Origin: Pseudomonas sp. Os17
GTDB taxonomy: Bacteria; Pseudomonadota; Gammaproteobacteria; Pseudomonadales; Pseudomonadaceae
DNA: 64,000 nucleotides
Reading direction: 5' to 3'
NCBI RefSeq assembly: GCF_001547895.1
Contig: NZ_AP014627.1
Span: 3,351,501-3,415,500 of the forward strand
How positions within the stretch are numbered: position 1 is the stretch's first letter; each line of letters begins with the position of its first letter. Position numbers and translations under genes: made by a program. Shown piece after piece: positions 1-9,800 of the stretch. Below the pieces are notes generated by a model. That model ran no database searches and was not told the origin of the DNA. It worked only from the letters and a program-made list of their open reading frames with translations.

Positions 1-3000
1 CTGATGATCCAGCAGACCGGCATCCAGCCCTTGAGTGACCGTGGCGGCCTGGACCTGCTGCAGCGGGTGCTGGCCGACACCAGCGGCGCCGAACGCTGGA
101 TGGTGCTGGAGGGGGATATCGCCCGGATCAGGCACTTCATTGCCGAGCGCTGGCACGAGCCGCAAGCGCTCCTGTTCGATGAGCCCGCCGCCGCAGCCGT
201 GGCCCCTGTGCCAGCACCAGTACCAGCGGCGGCGCAGGCCATGCCGGATGAGCTGGAGGCGCTGGCGGTGCGCTATTTCAAGCAACTGCTGTGCAACACC
301 CTCAAGCGGCCCCTGGAGAAGATCGACCGCGACGCGTCGTTCGAACGCTACGGGGCCGACTCGATCATGCTGGCCGAGCTGACCAGCCAACTGGAGCGCA
401 CCTTTGGCTCGCTGCCCAGCAGCCTGCTGTACGAGTACCAGACGGTGGGCGAGCTGAGCGCCTACTTCAGCCGCCAGCACCCGCAGGCCCTGCGCCAGTT
501 GCTGGTGCCCGAGCGGGCCACGCCCCGCACGCCCGAGGACGCCAGCCTGGCGCCGCGTCATGCACCAACCCCAACCCCGGCACCGGCAGTGCAGCGGCAG
601 CGCAGCCGCCAGCAACGCCAGGCGCCGCCGGCGGCCAACCACCGCGACCTGGCGATCATCGGCATCAGCGGGCGTTTTCCGGGGGCTGAAAACCTGGAAG
701 TGTTCTGGCGCAAGCTGGCCGCGGGTGAGGACCTGATCGGCGAGGTGCCGGCCTCGCGCTGGGATCACCAGGCGTACTTCGACCCGTCCCGCGAGCGCTT
801 GGACAAGACCTACTGCAAGTGGGGCGGCTTTCTCGACGGGGTCGAGGATTTCGATCCGCTGTTTTTCAACCTCTCGCCGCGAGAGGCCCCGATCATCAAC
901 CCCAATGACCGGCTGTTCCTGGAAACCTGCTGGAACCTGCTGGAAAGCGCCGGGATCACCCGGCAGCAGGTCAAGCAGCGCTATCAGCAGCAGGTCGGGG
1001 TGTTTGTCGGGGTGATGTACCAGCAATACCAGGCGTTCGAGGCCGATCTGGTGCGCGAATCCCTGGTCTCGGTGACGTCCTACAGCGCCATTGCCAACCG
1101 GGTGTCCTATTTCTTCGACTTTCAAGGGCCGAGCCTGGCGATCGATACCATGTGCTCATCGTCGATCTCGGCGATCCATGCCGCCGGCGAGGCGCTGCGC
1201 AATGGCGACTGCCGGCTGGCGATCGCCGGTGGCGTCAACCTGACCCTGCACCCGAAAAAGTACATCGGCCTGAGCGTCGGCCAGGTCCTGGGCAGTCATG
1301 CCGGCAGCCGCAGCTTCGCCGACGGCGACGGCTATCTGCCGGCCGAAGGCGTGGGCGCGGTCCTGCTCAAGACCCGGGCCGACGCCGAGCGCGATGGCGA
1401 CCCGATTCTGGCGCTGATCAAGTCCACCGCGACCAACCATGGCGGCCATACCCATGGTTTTTCGGTGCCCAGCGCCAAGGTCCAGGCTGCGCTGATCGCC
1501 AGCAACTTCGAGCGCGCCGGGATCGACCCGCGCACCGTCAGTTATGTCGAGTCGGCGGCCAATGGCTCGGCCATGGGCGACGCGATCGAGCTGAGTGCGC
1601 TGAACCGGGTGTTCAGCGAGGCGGGGGTCGCGCCCCACAGCTGCGCCATGGGTTCGGTCAAGTCCAACATCGGCCATGCCGAAGCCGCCTCGGGCATGTC
1701 GGCGCTGAGCAAGCTGGTGCTGCAGCTGCAGCACCGGCAGTGGGTGCCGTCGCTGCTGCTGGGCCCTCTGAACCCCAAGCTGGACTTTGCACAGTCGCCG
1801 TTCGTGCTGCAACGCACGCTGGCCGACTGGCCGCAGCCGGAGCTGGACATCGATGGCGTGCGGCAAGGCGTGCCGCGCCGGGCCTCCCTCAGCGCATTTG
1901 GCGCCGGGGGCTCCAATGCCCACCTGATCATCGAGGAATACCCGAGCCCGCCCGAGCCGCCAGCCCAGGAGGAGGGCGCTGTGCATATCGTGCCGCTGTC
2001 GGCCGTCAGCAATGCTTCGTTGCAGCAGGCCCTGGTCCGCCTGGCGGAGCATCTGGACGGGCATCCCCAGATCCGGCTCAAGGACCTGGCCCATACCCTG
2101 CAAAGCGGACGTGAAGCGATGCCGCTGCGCCTGGCGTTGCGGGTCGGCAGTTGCGCCGAATTGCGCAAGCTGCTGGCCGAGATCCTGGGGACGCTGGAGC
2201 CGGGGCAACCCATGACCGCCCTGTCCGCAACCGATTGGCCCCTGGCCTATGGCGATGTCGAGGCGGTGCCGGCGGCGCTGGCCAGCTTGTTGTGCGGCCC
2301 GGGGGGCGAGGCCCTGGGCGAGGGGCTGATCGCCGCCCAAGACCTGCAACAGCTGGCGCTGTTCTGGACCCAGGGCGGCGAGGTGCCGTGGCACAGGCTC
2401 GCGCAAAACAGCGGGGCACGCCTGATCGCGCTGCCCACCTATGCCTTTGACAGAAAGCGCTACTGGCTGGAGCCACCCGGCGCGCCCGAGGCCCAGCAGG
2501 ATGCGCTGCCCGAGGCCGATACCCCCTTGCACGTTACGGGAGCCCCCTCCGAGACCGCCGCCGAACAGGGCCGGCGCCTGCTCGCCGAGCTGTTGGGGAT
2601 GCAACCCAAGGAGCTGTCACCGAGCAAGCCCCTCAACGCCTACGGTGCCGATTCCATCGTGATGCTGCAGTGGGCCATGCAGGTGCAGACCCGGATTGAT
2701 CCGCGGGTGGCCCTGGCCGACCTCCAGCAGTGCTCGACCCTGGGCGAGGCCCTGCAATTGCTCGGCCGGCACGCCACGCCGGCCAGCGCCCCAGACCCGG
2801 CGCTGCCTGCGCAGATCCTCGATCTGTTGAGCGGTTCGAGCTCACGCTTTCCGGAGCTGCAACGGCTCAATGCGGCGCCTGGGGGGCGGCCGGTGTTCTG
2901 GTTCCATGGCGCCCTGGGGGGCTGTGAAATCTACCAGGGCCTGGCCCAGCATGTTCAGCGCCCGTTCTACGGCCTCCAGGCCAGGGGCTGGATGACCGAC

Positions 3001-3762
3001 CGCGCGCCGTTGCAGGGGATCCAGGCGATGGCGGCCTATTACGTTCAGGTCATCCAGTCGGTCCAGCAGCAGGGGCCCTATGACCTGGGCGGGTACTCCC
3101 TGGGGGGCATGCTGGCTTATGAAGTGACCCGCCAGTTGCAGGAGCTGGGGGATACCGTCAGCAGCCTGGTGATGCTCGACTCGCCGGACGTGACCGGTGA
3201 GCGTACCGCGCGCCTGGCCGACAAGACCCGGTTGCTGCAGACGGTCAACATGTCCTTGCAGATGACCATCGGCCAGACCCCCGAGCGCTTCGCCGAGGTG
3301 TTGATCCACCGTGACGCGATCGACCTGTCGCTGCCGCCGGCAGACTATCTGCAGCAATTGACCACGCTGGCCCGCCAGCGCGGCCTGAAGGCCAGCGACG
3401 AGCGCCTGCAGCAGCTGATGGCGCAAGTCACCCGGCTGCAGCAGGCGTATCAGGTCGAGCACTATCGGATCGAGCCCCTGCCCAGGGCAGCGGAAGTGGC
3501 CTGTTACTACTTCCGCAACGCCAGTGGCTTGTGGATGGGCGAGCTGGAGCCGTTTTTCTCCACCGACAGCCAGGAGTTCGCCGCCTTCAACCACGCCGAC
3601 TATTGGCAGACGTGGCAGCGGCAACTGCCGAACTTCGAAATGATCGAGGTGGCTTCGGCCAACCACATGACGTTGCTGACCCAGCCGGACGTGTTCAGGG
3701 TGATCGCTCGGTTCTGCGCGGCCCTGTATGCCGAGAAGCGGGTGGAGAATGCCGTTGGATAG
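1..3762 (+). CDS. Trans-AT polyketide synthase, terminal modules (5' partial)
   Basis: Large modular synthase entering from the left edge; the frame is open at base 1, so the first ATG (4) is not the true start. Counting from that ATG, the first ~55 residues resemble the tail of a ketoreductase. Then come an ACP (S120 in GADSI), a ketosynthase (~213-640), a KS-flanking linker ending in YAFDRKRYWL, a second ACP (S884 in GADSI) and a thioesterase (~940-1252, S1032 in GYSLGG). The KS keeps its nucleophile C384 (DTMCSSS) and H558 (SNIGHAE). The usual VEAHGTGT motif reads VESAANGS, so the first catalytic His is Ala518, the hallmark of a non-elongating KS0 in trans-AT systems. No AT domain is present; extender units would come from the tandem AT downstream. 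The thioesterase marks this as the last synthase of the assembly line. The product is not identified. Confidence 0.93.
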   Translation: MMIQQTGIQPLSDRGGLDLLQRVLADTSGAERWMVLEGDIARIRHFIAERWHEPQALLFDEPAAAAVAPVPAPVPAAAQAMPDELEALAVRYFKQLLCNTLKRPLEKIDRDASFERYGADSIMLAELTSQLERTFGSLPSSLLYEYQTVGELSAYFSRQHPQALRQLLVPERATPRTPEDASLAPRHAPTPTPAPAVQRQRSRQQRQAPPAANHRDLAIIGISGRFPGAENLEVFWRKLAAGEDLIGEVPASRWDHQAYFDPSRERLDKTYCKWGGFLDGVEDFDPLFFNLSPREAPIINPNDRLFLETCWNLLESAGITRQQVKQRYQQQVGVFVGVMYQQYQAFEADLVRESLVSVTSYSAIANRVSYFFDFQGPSLAIDTMCSSSISAIHAAGEALRNGDCRLAIAGGVNLTLHPKKYIGLSVGQVLGSHAGSRSFADGDGYLPAEGVGAVLLKTRADAERDGDPILALIKSTATNHGGHTHGFSVPSAKVQAALIASNFERAGIDPRTVSYVESAANGSAMGDAIELSALNRVFSEAGVAPHSCAMGSVKSNIGHAEAASGMSALSKLVLQLQHRQWVPSLLLGPLNPKLDFAQSPFVLQRTLADWPQPELDIDGVRQGVPRRASLSAFGAGGSNAHLIIEEYPSPPEPPAQEEGAVHIVPLSAVSNASLQQALVRLAEHLDGHPQIRLKDLAHTLQSGREAMPLRLALRVGSCAELRKLLAEILGTLEPGQPMTALSATDWPLAYGDVEAVPAALASLLCGPGGEALGEGLIAAQDLQQLALFWTQGGEVPWHRLAQNSGARLIALPTYAFDRKRYWLEPPGAPEAQQDALPEADTPLHVTGAPSETAAEQGRRLLAELLGMQPKELSPSKPLNAYGADSIVMLQWAMQVQTRIDPRVALADLQQCSTLGEALQLLGRHATPASAPDPALPAQILDLLSGSSSRFPELQRLNAAPGGRPVFWFHGALGGCEIYQGLAQHVQRPFYGLQARGWMTDRAPLQGIQAMAAYYVQVIQSVQQQGPYDLGGYSLGGMLAYEVTRQLQELGDTVSSLVMLDSPDVTGERTARLADKTRLLQTVNMSLQMTIGQTPERFAEVLIHRDAIDLSLPPADYLQQLTTLARQRGLKASDERLQQLMAQVTRLQQAYQVEHYRIEPLPRAAEVACYYFRNASGLWMGELEPFFSTDSQEFAAFNHADYWQTWQRQLPNFEMIEVASANHMTLLTQPDVFRVIARFCAALYAEKRVENAVG

Positions 3763-3799
3763 GGCCGCGAGCGGTCTCTCCACCCTTGGGGTGAAGGGC

Positions 3800-4666
3800 T
3801 CAGGCGGCTTTTTTCAAACGCCAGAGTTTGTACGCCAGATGGCCATTGCGGTAGGCCTTGACCCCGCTCTCGTCGAAGAAGTGCAGCATGGTGTCGAAGG
3901 CGTGCCAGACCTCGGGCGGCAGCGGTTCACTCTGCTGTTTCTTCTCGGCCACCAGTTGCTTGAGCAGGTGCTTGAGATGGCCCTGGTCGCTTTCGAAGGC
4001 CCTGATCACGCCATCGGAAATGTCGGCATGTTCCTCCACCTTGAAGCCGGCGTGCTCAATCATTGCCTGGTGCTGCTCCAGCACGTTGCTGAAGAAGTCG
4101 ACACCAATGCTGTCGCGCTCGGACAGGGCGCTGGTGTTGTCGCCCTTCATGGTGTCGGCGTAGAAAAACCGGCCGTCCTGCTTCAACACACGGCGCACCT
4201 CTTCACCAAAGGTGTTGAGGTCGGGGTAGCAGTGGGACGACTCGATGTTGATGACCGCGTCGAACTGGTTATCGGCAAAGGGCAGTGCCATGGCGTCGCC
4301 ATCGACGAAGGTCAGCCCGTGCAGTGGGTGCACCCGCTGGCACAGCTCGATGTGCGCCGGGCAGAAGTCCAGCCCGGTCACGGACGCCGCGCCGGTATAG
4401 CGGATGAGGTAGGCGCAATTGCCGCCGCGTCCGGAGCCGATCTCCAGAACCTTCTTGCCCCTCAGGTCGCTATCGCCCAGCAAGGTGCGAATCAGGTTCG
4501 CCGAGCACTTCTGCTCAAGGTCTTCGTCGTTGATCCAGTCGAAGTCGCTGTCTTGGCCCAGGTAGCCGTAGTTGAGGAAGGTCAGGCGCTTGTCGGGAAA
4601 CATCCGGGTCATCATGTCGTACCACTGACTGATCGGCGATACGGTTTCGGTTCCTGCTGTCGTCAT
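3800..4666 (-). CDS. SAM-dependent class I methyltransferase in the PKS cluster
   Basis: 288-residue class I methyltransferase. Motif I is VLEIGSGRGGN (~70-80), followed by TGLDFCP with the ribose-binding acidic residue, FVDGDAMALPF (motif II) and a post-motif around VINIESSHCYPD. This layout resembles small-molecule O- or C-methyltransferases of the phthiotriolone/sterol type. The start has a good ribosome site (GGAGG, 6 bases upstream). It is convergent with the PKS gene on its left (37-base gap) and divergent from the tandem AT gene on its right (164-base shared promoter region). The position suggests post-assembly tailoring of the polyketide (inference). A housekeeping methyltransferase is possible but less likely between two PKS genes. 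Confidence 0.85.
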   Translation of the reverse strand: MTTAGTETVSPISQWYDMMTRMFPDKRLTFLNYGYLGQDSDFDWINDEDLEQKCSANLIRTLLGDSDLRGKKVLEIGSGRGGNCAYLIRYTGAASVTGLDFCPAHIELCQRVHPLHGLTFVDGDAMALPFADNQFDAVINIESSHCYPDLNTFGEEVRRVLKQDGRFFYADTMKGDNTSALSERDSIGVDFFSNVLEQHQAMIEHAGFKVEEHADISDGVIRAFESDQGHLKHLLKQLVAEKKQQSEPLPPEVWHAFDTMLHFFDESGVKAYRNGHLAYKLWRLKKAA

Positions 4667-4830
4667 GTCTACCTCCGTGTCAAAAATAACTGCAGATGTG
4701 GCCGCCCGAGGAGCATAGCGGGCGCGGGCGAAGGCCCCCGAAGATTTTTTTTGTCGACGTCGCAGGCCGTTTCAGATCGGCTCCTATACTGCGAGCCGTC
4801 ACGTCAGCCATCCATTTCAGGACGAAATTT

Positions 4831-6807
4831 ATGCCGTATCTTTTTCAGGGACAGACGTCTTGCGTGGTGTTCATGTTTCCCGGCCAGGGCTGCCAGTTCT
4901 ATCAGATGGGCCGCGAGCTCTATCAGAACAATTCGCGCTTCCACCGCTGGATGAACGAGCTCGACAGCCTGGTTCACGCCGAGCTGGGGCAATCGCTGAT
5001 CGCCGGGATCTATCACGACAACAATCCGCGTTCGAAGGTGTTCGATGATGTGCGCCTGAGCCACCCGGCGATCTTCATGATCGAATACGCCCTGGGCAAG
5101 ACCCTGATCGAGCACGGGATCACCCCGGACTATCTGCTGGGCGCCAGCCTCGGCGAACTGGCCGCCGCGGCGCTGGCCGGGGTCGTGTCGCTGCCTGAGG
5201 CGATCCGCCTGGCGGTACGCCAGGGGCAATTGTTCCACCAGCAGCAGGCCCCCTCGGGGGAGGGCGCGATGCTGGCGATCCTGGCCGCGCAATCGCTGTA
5301 TCAGCAACTGCCGGCGCTGCACCAGCACTGTGATATCGCCGCCTACAATGCGCCGTCGCTGATGGTGGTGGCCGGCCCGTCCAGCGCCATTGCCGAGGCC
5401 GAGCGCCAGCTCAGTGCGCAGGATGTGGTGTTCCAGCGCCTGCCGGTCAATCAGGCCTTTCATTCGCGGCATATCGAGTTTCTCAAGCCCCAGGTCGAGG
5501 CGCTGCTCGGCCAGACCCGCTTCAACCCGGCACAGATCCCGGTGATCTCCTGCCTGGACACCCCGGACATGCACCGCTTCGACAGCGACCACTACTGGCA
5601 GAGCATCCGCCAGCCGATCCGTTTCTCCCAGACCCTGGCGCGGATCGAGGCCGAGGCCGCCGAGCGCGGCGAGGCGATGATCTACCTCGACCTCGGCCCC
5701 AGCGGCACGTTGGCCAACCTGATCAAGCAGAATATTCGCGATCGGGCCTTGCCGACGATTGTCTCGGTGCTGAGCCCGTTCGGCCGCGACCTGGAGAAAT
5801 TCGACGAGGTGCTGACCCTCGGCCGAGCCTTGCAGCCCTTGCCGGCCAACCCTGTGCCACCGGCCGTGCCCGCCGCAGCGGCCGTGCCACCGGTTGAGGT
5901 GCCGACGCCGCGGCTGGTCCAGCGTCCCGCCACGCCAGCACCGGCCGGGCCGAAACGGGTGTATGTGTTTCCGGGCCAGGGCTCGCAGCGGCTGGGCATG
6001 GGCGCCGAGCTGTTCGAGCAGTTCCCCGAGCACGTGGCGCAAGCCGACGCCATTCTGGGGTACTCCCTCAAGACCCTGTGCCTGGAAGACCCCGACCAGC
6101 AGTTGTCCAACACCCGCTTCACCCAACCGGCGCTCTACACCGTCGGTGCCCTGGCGTTTCTCGCCAAGCAGCAGGCGGATCCGCGTAAAGCCGACTTTCT
6201 CGCCGGCCACAGCCTGGGGGAATATTGCGCGCTGTTTGCCGCGGGGGCGTTCTCCTTCGAAACCGGATTGAAACTGGTGAAGAAGCGCGGCGAACTGATG
6301 GCCCTCGCCACCGGCGGCAGCATGGCCGCGGTGATTGGCCGCAGCCCCGATGAGGTCCATTCGCTGCTGGCGCAGCACGGGCTCGATGCACTGGACGTTG
6401 CCAACTACAACTCGCCATCCCAGGTGGTGCTCGCCGGACCGGTGGAGGCGCTCAGCGAAGCCAGGGAAATCTTCCAGGCGCTGGACATCACCTTCGTGGT
6501 GCTGCCGGTCAGCGCGCCTTTCCATTCGCGCTACATGCAAGGTGCGATGCAGGCCTTTGGCGACTACCTCGCGATGTTCGACTATGCGCCGCTGCACACC
6601 CCGGTGATCGCCAACATCAACGCCGCGCCTTATCGGGACCAGGCGCTGGTGGAGACCCTGACCCAACAAATCTGCGGCTCGGTGCGCTGGCTCGATACCG
6701 TGCAGTACCTGATGCGCCAGGGCCGGTTCGAGTTCGAGGAGCTCGGACCGGGTGAGGTGCTGACCAAACTGGTCAAGAGCGTGCAAAGCACCGCGGCCTT
6801 TTCGTGA
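4831..6807 (+). CDS. Trans-acting tandem acyltransferase: acyl hydrolase + malonyl-CoA transferase
   Basis: 658-residue free-standing AT didomain that serves AT-less PKS modules in trans. Domain 1 (~1-300) has FPGQGCQ, GASLGE (nucleophile S106) and AFHSRH (H211). Domain 2 (~370-658) has FPGQGSQ, GHSLGE (S461) and AFHSRY (H565). An Ala/Pro-rich linker joins them. The Arg that holds the malonyl carboxylate is retained in domain 2 (R486, KKRGELM) but is Gln131 in domain 1 (VRQGQLF). In trans-AT clusters that substitution typifies acyl hydrolases, which clear stalled acyl units from ACPs. Hence domain 1 is probably proofreading and domain 2 malonyl loading (family knowledge plus inference). The start at 4831 puts FPGQG near the N-terminus; an upstream in-frame ATG at 4696 would add 45 residues lacking family character. 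Confidence 0.9.
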   Translation: MPYLFQGQTSCVVFMFPGQGCQFYQMGRELYQNNSRFHRWMNELDSLVHAELGQSLIAGIYHDNNPRSKVFDDVRLSHPAIFMIEYALGKTLIEHGITPDYLLGASLGELAAAALAGVVSLPEAIRLAVRQGQLFHQQQAPSGEGAMLAILAAQSLYQQLPALHQHCDIAAYNAPSLMVVAGPSSAIAEAERQLSAQDVVFQRLPVNQAFHSRHIEFLKPQVEALLGQTRFNPAQIPVISCLDTPDMHRFDSDHYWQSIRQPIRFSQTLARIEAEAAERGEAMIYLDLGPSGTLANLIKQNIRDRALPTIVSVLSPFGRDLEKFDEVLTLGRALQPLPANPVPPAVPAAAAVPPVEVPTPRLVQRPATPAPAGPKRVYVFPGQGSQRLGMGAELFEQFPEHVAQADAILGYSLKTLCLEDPDQQLSNTRFTQPALYTVGALAFLAKQQADPRKADFLAGHSLGEYCALFAAGAFSFETGLKLVKKRGELMALATGGSMAAVIGRSPDEVHSLLAQHGLDALDVANYNSPSQVVLAGPVEALSEAREIFQALDITFVVLPVSAPFHSRYMQGAMQAFGDYLAMFDYAPLHTPVIANINAAPYRDQALVETLTQQICGSVRWLDTVQYLMRQGRFEFEELGPGEVLTKLVKSVQSTAAFS

Positions 6808-6833
6808 CGGCACACGCCACTGGAGGCCCTGTC

Positions 6834-9800
6834 ATGGAAAAGCCCCTGCACCCCAGCTTCACCGATCAGCTGTTTTTCATCGCCACGGTGCTGAGCCTGG
6901 AAAGCCGGCAACTGATCTCGCGCCGAGGCATCAACCGACCGTTCGGCTTTGCGCCTTTTGTCGCCGCCGCCTCGATCAACGACGGCCCGTTGCGGGTGGC
7001 CTTTGATGGCCTGAAGGCGTTTGGCTGGCTGAGCCAGCCCGCTGAGGACGAGTATTTCTTCAGCGGCCGGGCATCGGCCATCGGCACCCTGCCCATGGAA
7101 GTGGCCGAGCTGTTTTCCCGGTTGGCGCCGCAGCAGCTACCGCGCACCGAGGACATGCCCGGCCTGTGGCGTTGCCTGGAGTGCGCGGCGCTGGATTGGA
7201 ACCTGCACTGTCCGGCCTTTGTTCAGGGCCTGAACCAGTTGCTGGCCCTGGTGCTGCTGCACCGGCTGCAACTCAACGGCGGGTTGGACCTCGGCACGGG
7301 CCGGGTCGACCCGCGCCGCATCGACGTTCAGCAGAGCGACGCCGAAGGTAGCCGGCGGCTGAGTGATTTCCTGCGCAGCCAGCAGTGGGTGCGTCGGGAA
7401 GAACGGCACCTGGTGCTCAACCCCGAACGGCGGGCGCTGCTGGCCGAGCGGTTGAGCGCGCCGTTCCTGGAGTATTACGCCAGCTTGCCCGCCATCCTCG
7501 ACGACCTGCTGTTCAGCCAGGGCCAGCCGTGGACCGAGGTGCTGCACTGGCTTGAGGGGGCAGGGGCGTCGCTGCTCTGGCCGGGGGATCGGCCGGCGCT
7601 GGAACAGTTGCTGGGCAAGGTCTTCGATGCCCAGCCGCTGTCGGCACAGCCGGACTGGATCGTCCAGCTCGGCGACCAGGACGGCACTTGCTTGAACGAA
7701 CTGCGCCAGTGGCTGCGCCAACACACGGCCCGGGGCCGGGCGCTGGACAGCTACCCCCTGCAATGGCTGACGCTTGAGCACGCCGTGCCCGGCGATCCGT
7801 CGGCGCTGCGCCAGCGGCTGCGGGATGCGGGTGTAGGGGCCGATGCGCGCATCCTGTGGCTGGGCATTGGCCAGCTCAACCGCCGAGCGCCGCAACCGAG
7901 CTCGCCGCCAGCAACGGCCCAGGCCCCGTCGCGCTTTTACCTGGGGGCCGACGGCCAGCCGCTGACAGGCGCCCAGGTGCTTGGCAGCCTCGATGCTTCG
8001 GCCCACGCACTGGCGAGCCTGATCGGCGATCAACCGATCCTGCTCAGCGAGCGGCACTGGCGCCCGAACGGGCCCCGGGCCGATCACTTTGCCTGTGACT
8101 ACCCGGTGGAGGCGGCGCAGTACCTGATGGCGCTGGCAGGCGCCGGGTTGTTTGCCGACCCGGGGAGCTTGCACCCGCGGCCCCTGGACGGCATCGACTG
8201 CGAGGCCAGCAGTGGCTGCTACCGGGCCCGTGATTACCGTGTGCGCCCGGTGACGCTGGCGGACATGCCGGCACTGCTGGCGCTGGAGCAGGCCTGCTGG
8301 CCCGAAGGCGGGCGGGTGGACGCGGCCATCCTGCGCCGCCGCTTGAGCCAGGACCCCGCCGGGCAACTGGCGCTGGAGTTCCAGGGGGCGTTGGTCGGGG
8401 TGATCTACTCCCAGCGCATCGCCCGCATCGAGGAGCTGTTCGCGGTGAACTTCGCCACGGTCGACCAGCTGTTTCACGGCCAGGGCAGTACCGTGCAGAT
8501 CCAGAGCCTGAACATCCTGCCGGAACATCAATACAGCGGCTATGGCGATCAGTTGCTGGAGTTCATGCTGCAATACTGCACCCTGCGCAACGGTGTCGAC
8601 ACGGTGGTCGGCGTCACCCGTTGCAAGGACTATCCCAAGCACCGGCACCTGGCCCAGGCGGATTACCTCCATGGCCGTGACGAGCGCGGCGTGCTGCTGG
8701 ACCCGGTGTTGCGCTTCCACGAGTTGCACGGTGCACGCATCGAGCGCCTGGTGCCCGGTTATCGTCCCGCCGATGCCGACAACCACGGGCACGGGGTCCT
8801 GGTGCGCTATGACCTGGCCAGCCGCCAGCGTCAGGAACTGACGCCGCCCCCGACCCTGGCTGCCACACCGACGCTGGCCATCGACGAAGCGGTTCGCCAG
8901 GGCGTCAATCGTTGTCTGGGCCTGGCCCTGGACAGCCGGGTTTCGCCACGCCACAGCCTGATGGAGCTGGGGCTGGATTCCGCCGATCTGCTGGCGCTCA
9001 GTGAACAACTGGCCATGACCTTGGGCCTGGTCCTGGAACCGAGCTTCTTCTTTCGCTACAACCACTTCGAAAAGATCGTCGCCGCGCTGCAGGAACGCCT
9101 CGCATCGCCCCAGGGGACGGCCCCCATCGCGACCCAGGCGACCCAGGCGGCCACGTCTGAGCCGACGCCTGCCAGCGCCGAGCATGCATTGGCGGTGATC
9201 GGCATCAGCGGGGCCTTTCCCGGGGGCGACCTGGAGGGGTTCTGGGCCGCCATTGGCGACGGCGTCAGCCAGCTGCGGCCGATACCGCCCGAACGCGCGA
9301 TGGACGGGCCGCCGGGCGGCTATCTCGATGGCATCGAGTATTTCGATCACGGCTTCTTTGGCCTTTCGCCGGCGGAAGCGGCGCTGATGGACCCCCAGCA
9401 ACGGTTGCTGTTGCAGCACGCCTGGTGGGCACTCGAAGATGCCGCGATCAGTGCCCCGGAGTTCGCCCGTCATCCTACGGGGGTGTTTATCGCCGCCGCG
9501 CCGAGCGAGTACCGCGACCTCGTCGAGGCGCCCCAGGCCAGCCCGTTTCGACTGACCTCGTCGGCGCCGTGCATGTACGCCAACCGGATTTCCTGGTTCC
9601 TCGATCTGCGCGGTCCCAGCGAATACTGCAACAGCGCTTGCTCATCGGCGCTGGTGGCGTTGCATCGGGCCATGCAGGCAATCAGGGCCGGCGAGTGCCG
9701 GCAGGCGCTGGTTGGCGCGGTCAACCTGCTGCTGTCGCCTGCTGAAACCGCCGGCTACCGGCAAATGGGCTTGCTCAGTGAACAGGCACAGACCCGTTCG

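Noticed and set aside
1156-2604. Long minus-strand open frames opposite the PKS genes (for example 1156-2604 and 7137-9473)
   Set aside because: High-GC third positions make long antisense frames common; they lack family motifs and lie wholly under a clear PKS gene.
3728-4954. Plus-strand frame over the methyltransferase
   Set aside because: The methyltransferase on the other strand has clear SAM-binding motifs and a strong ribosome site.
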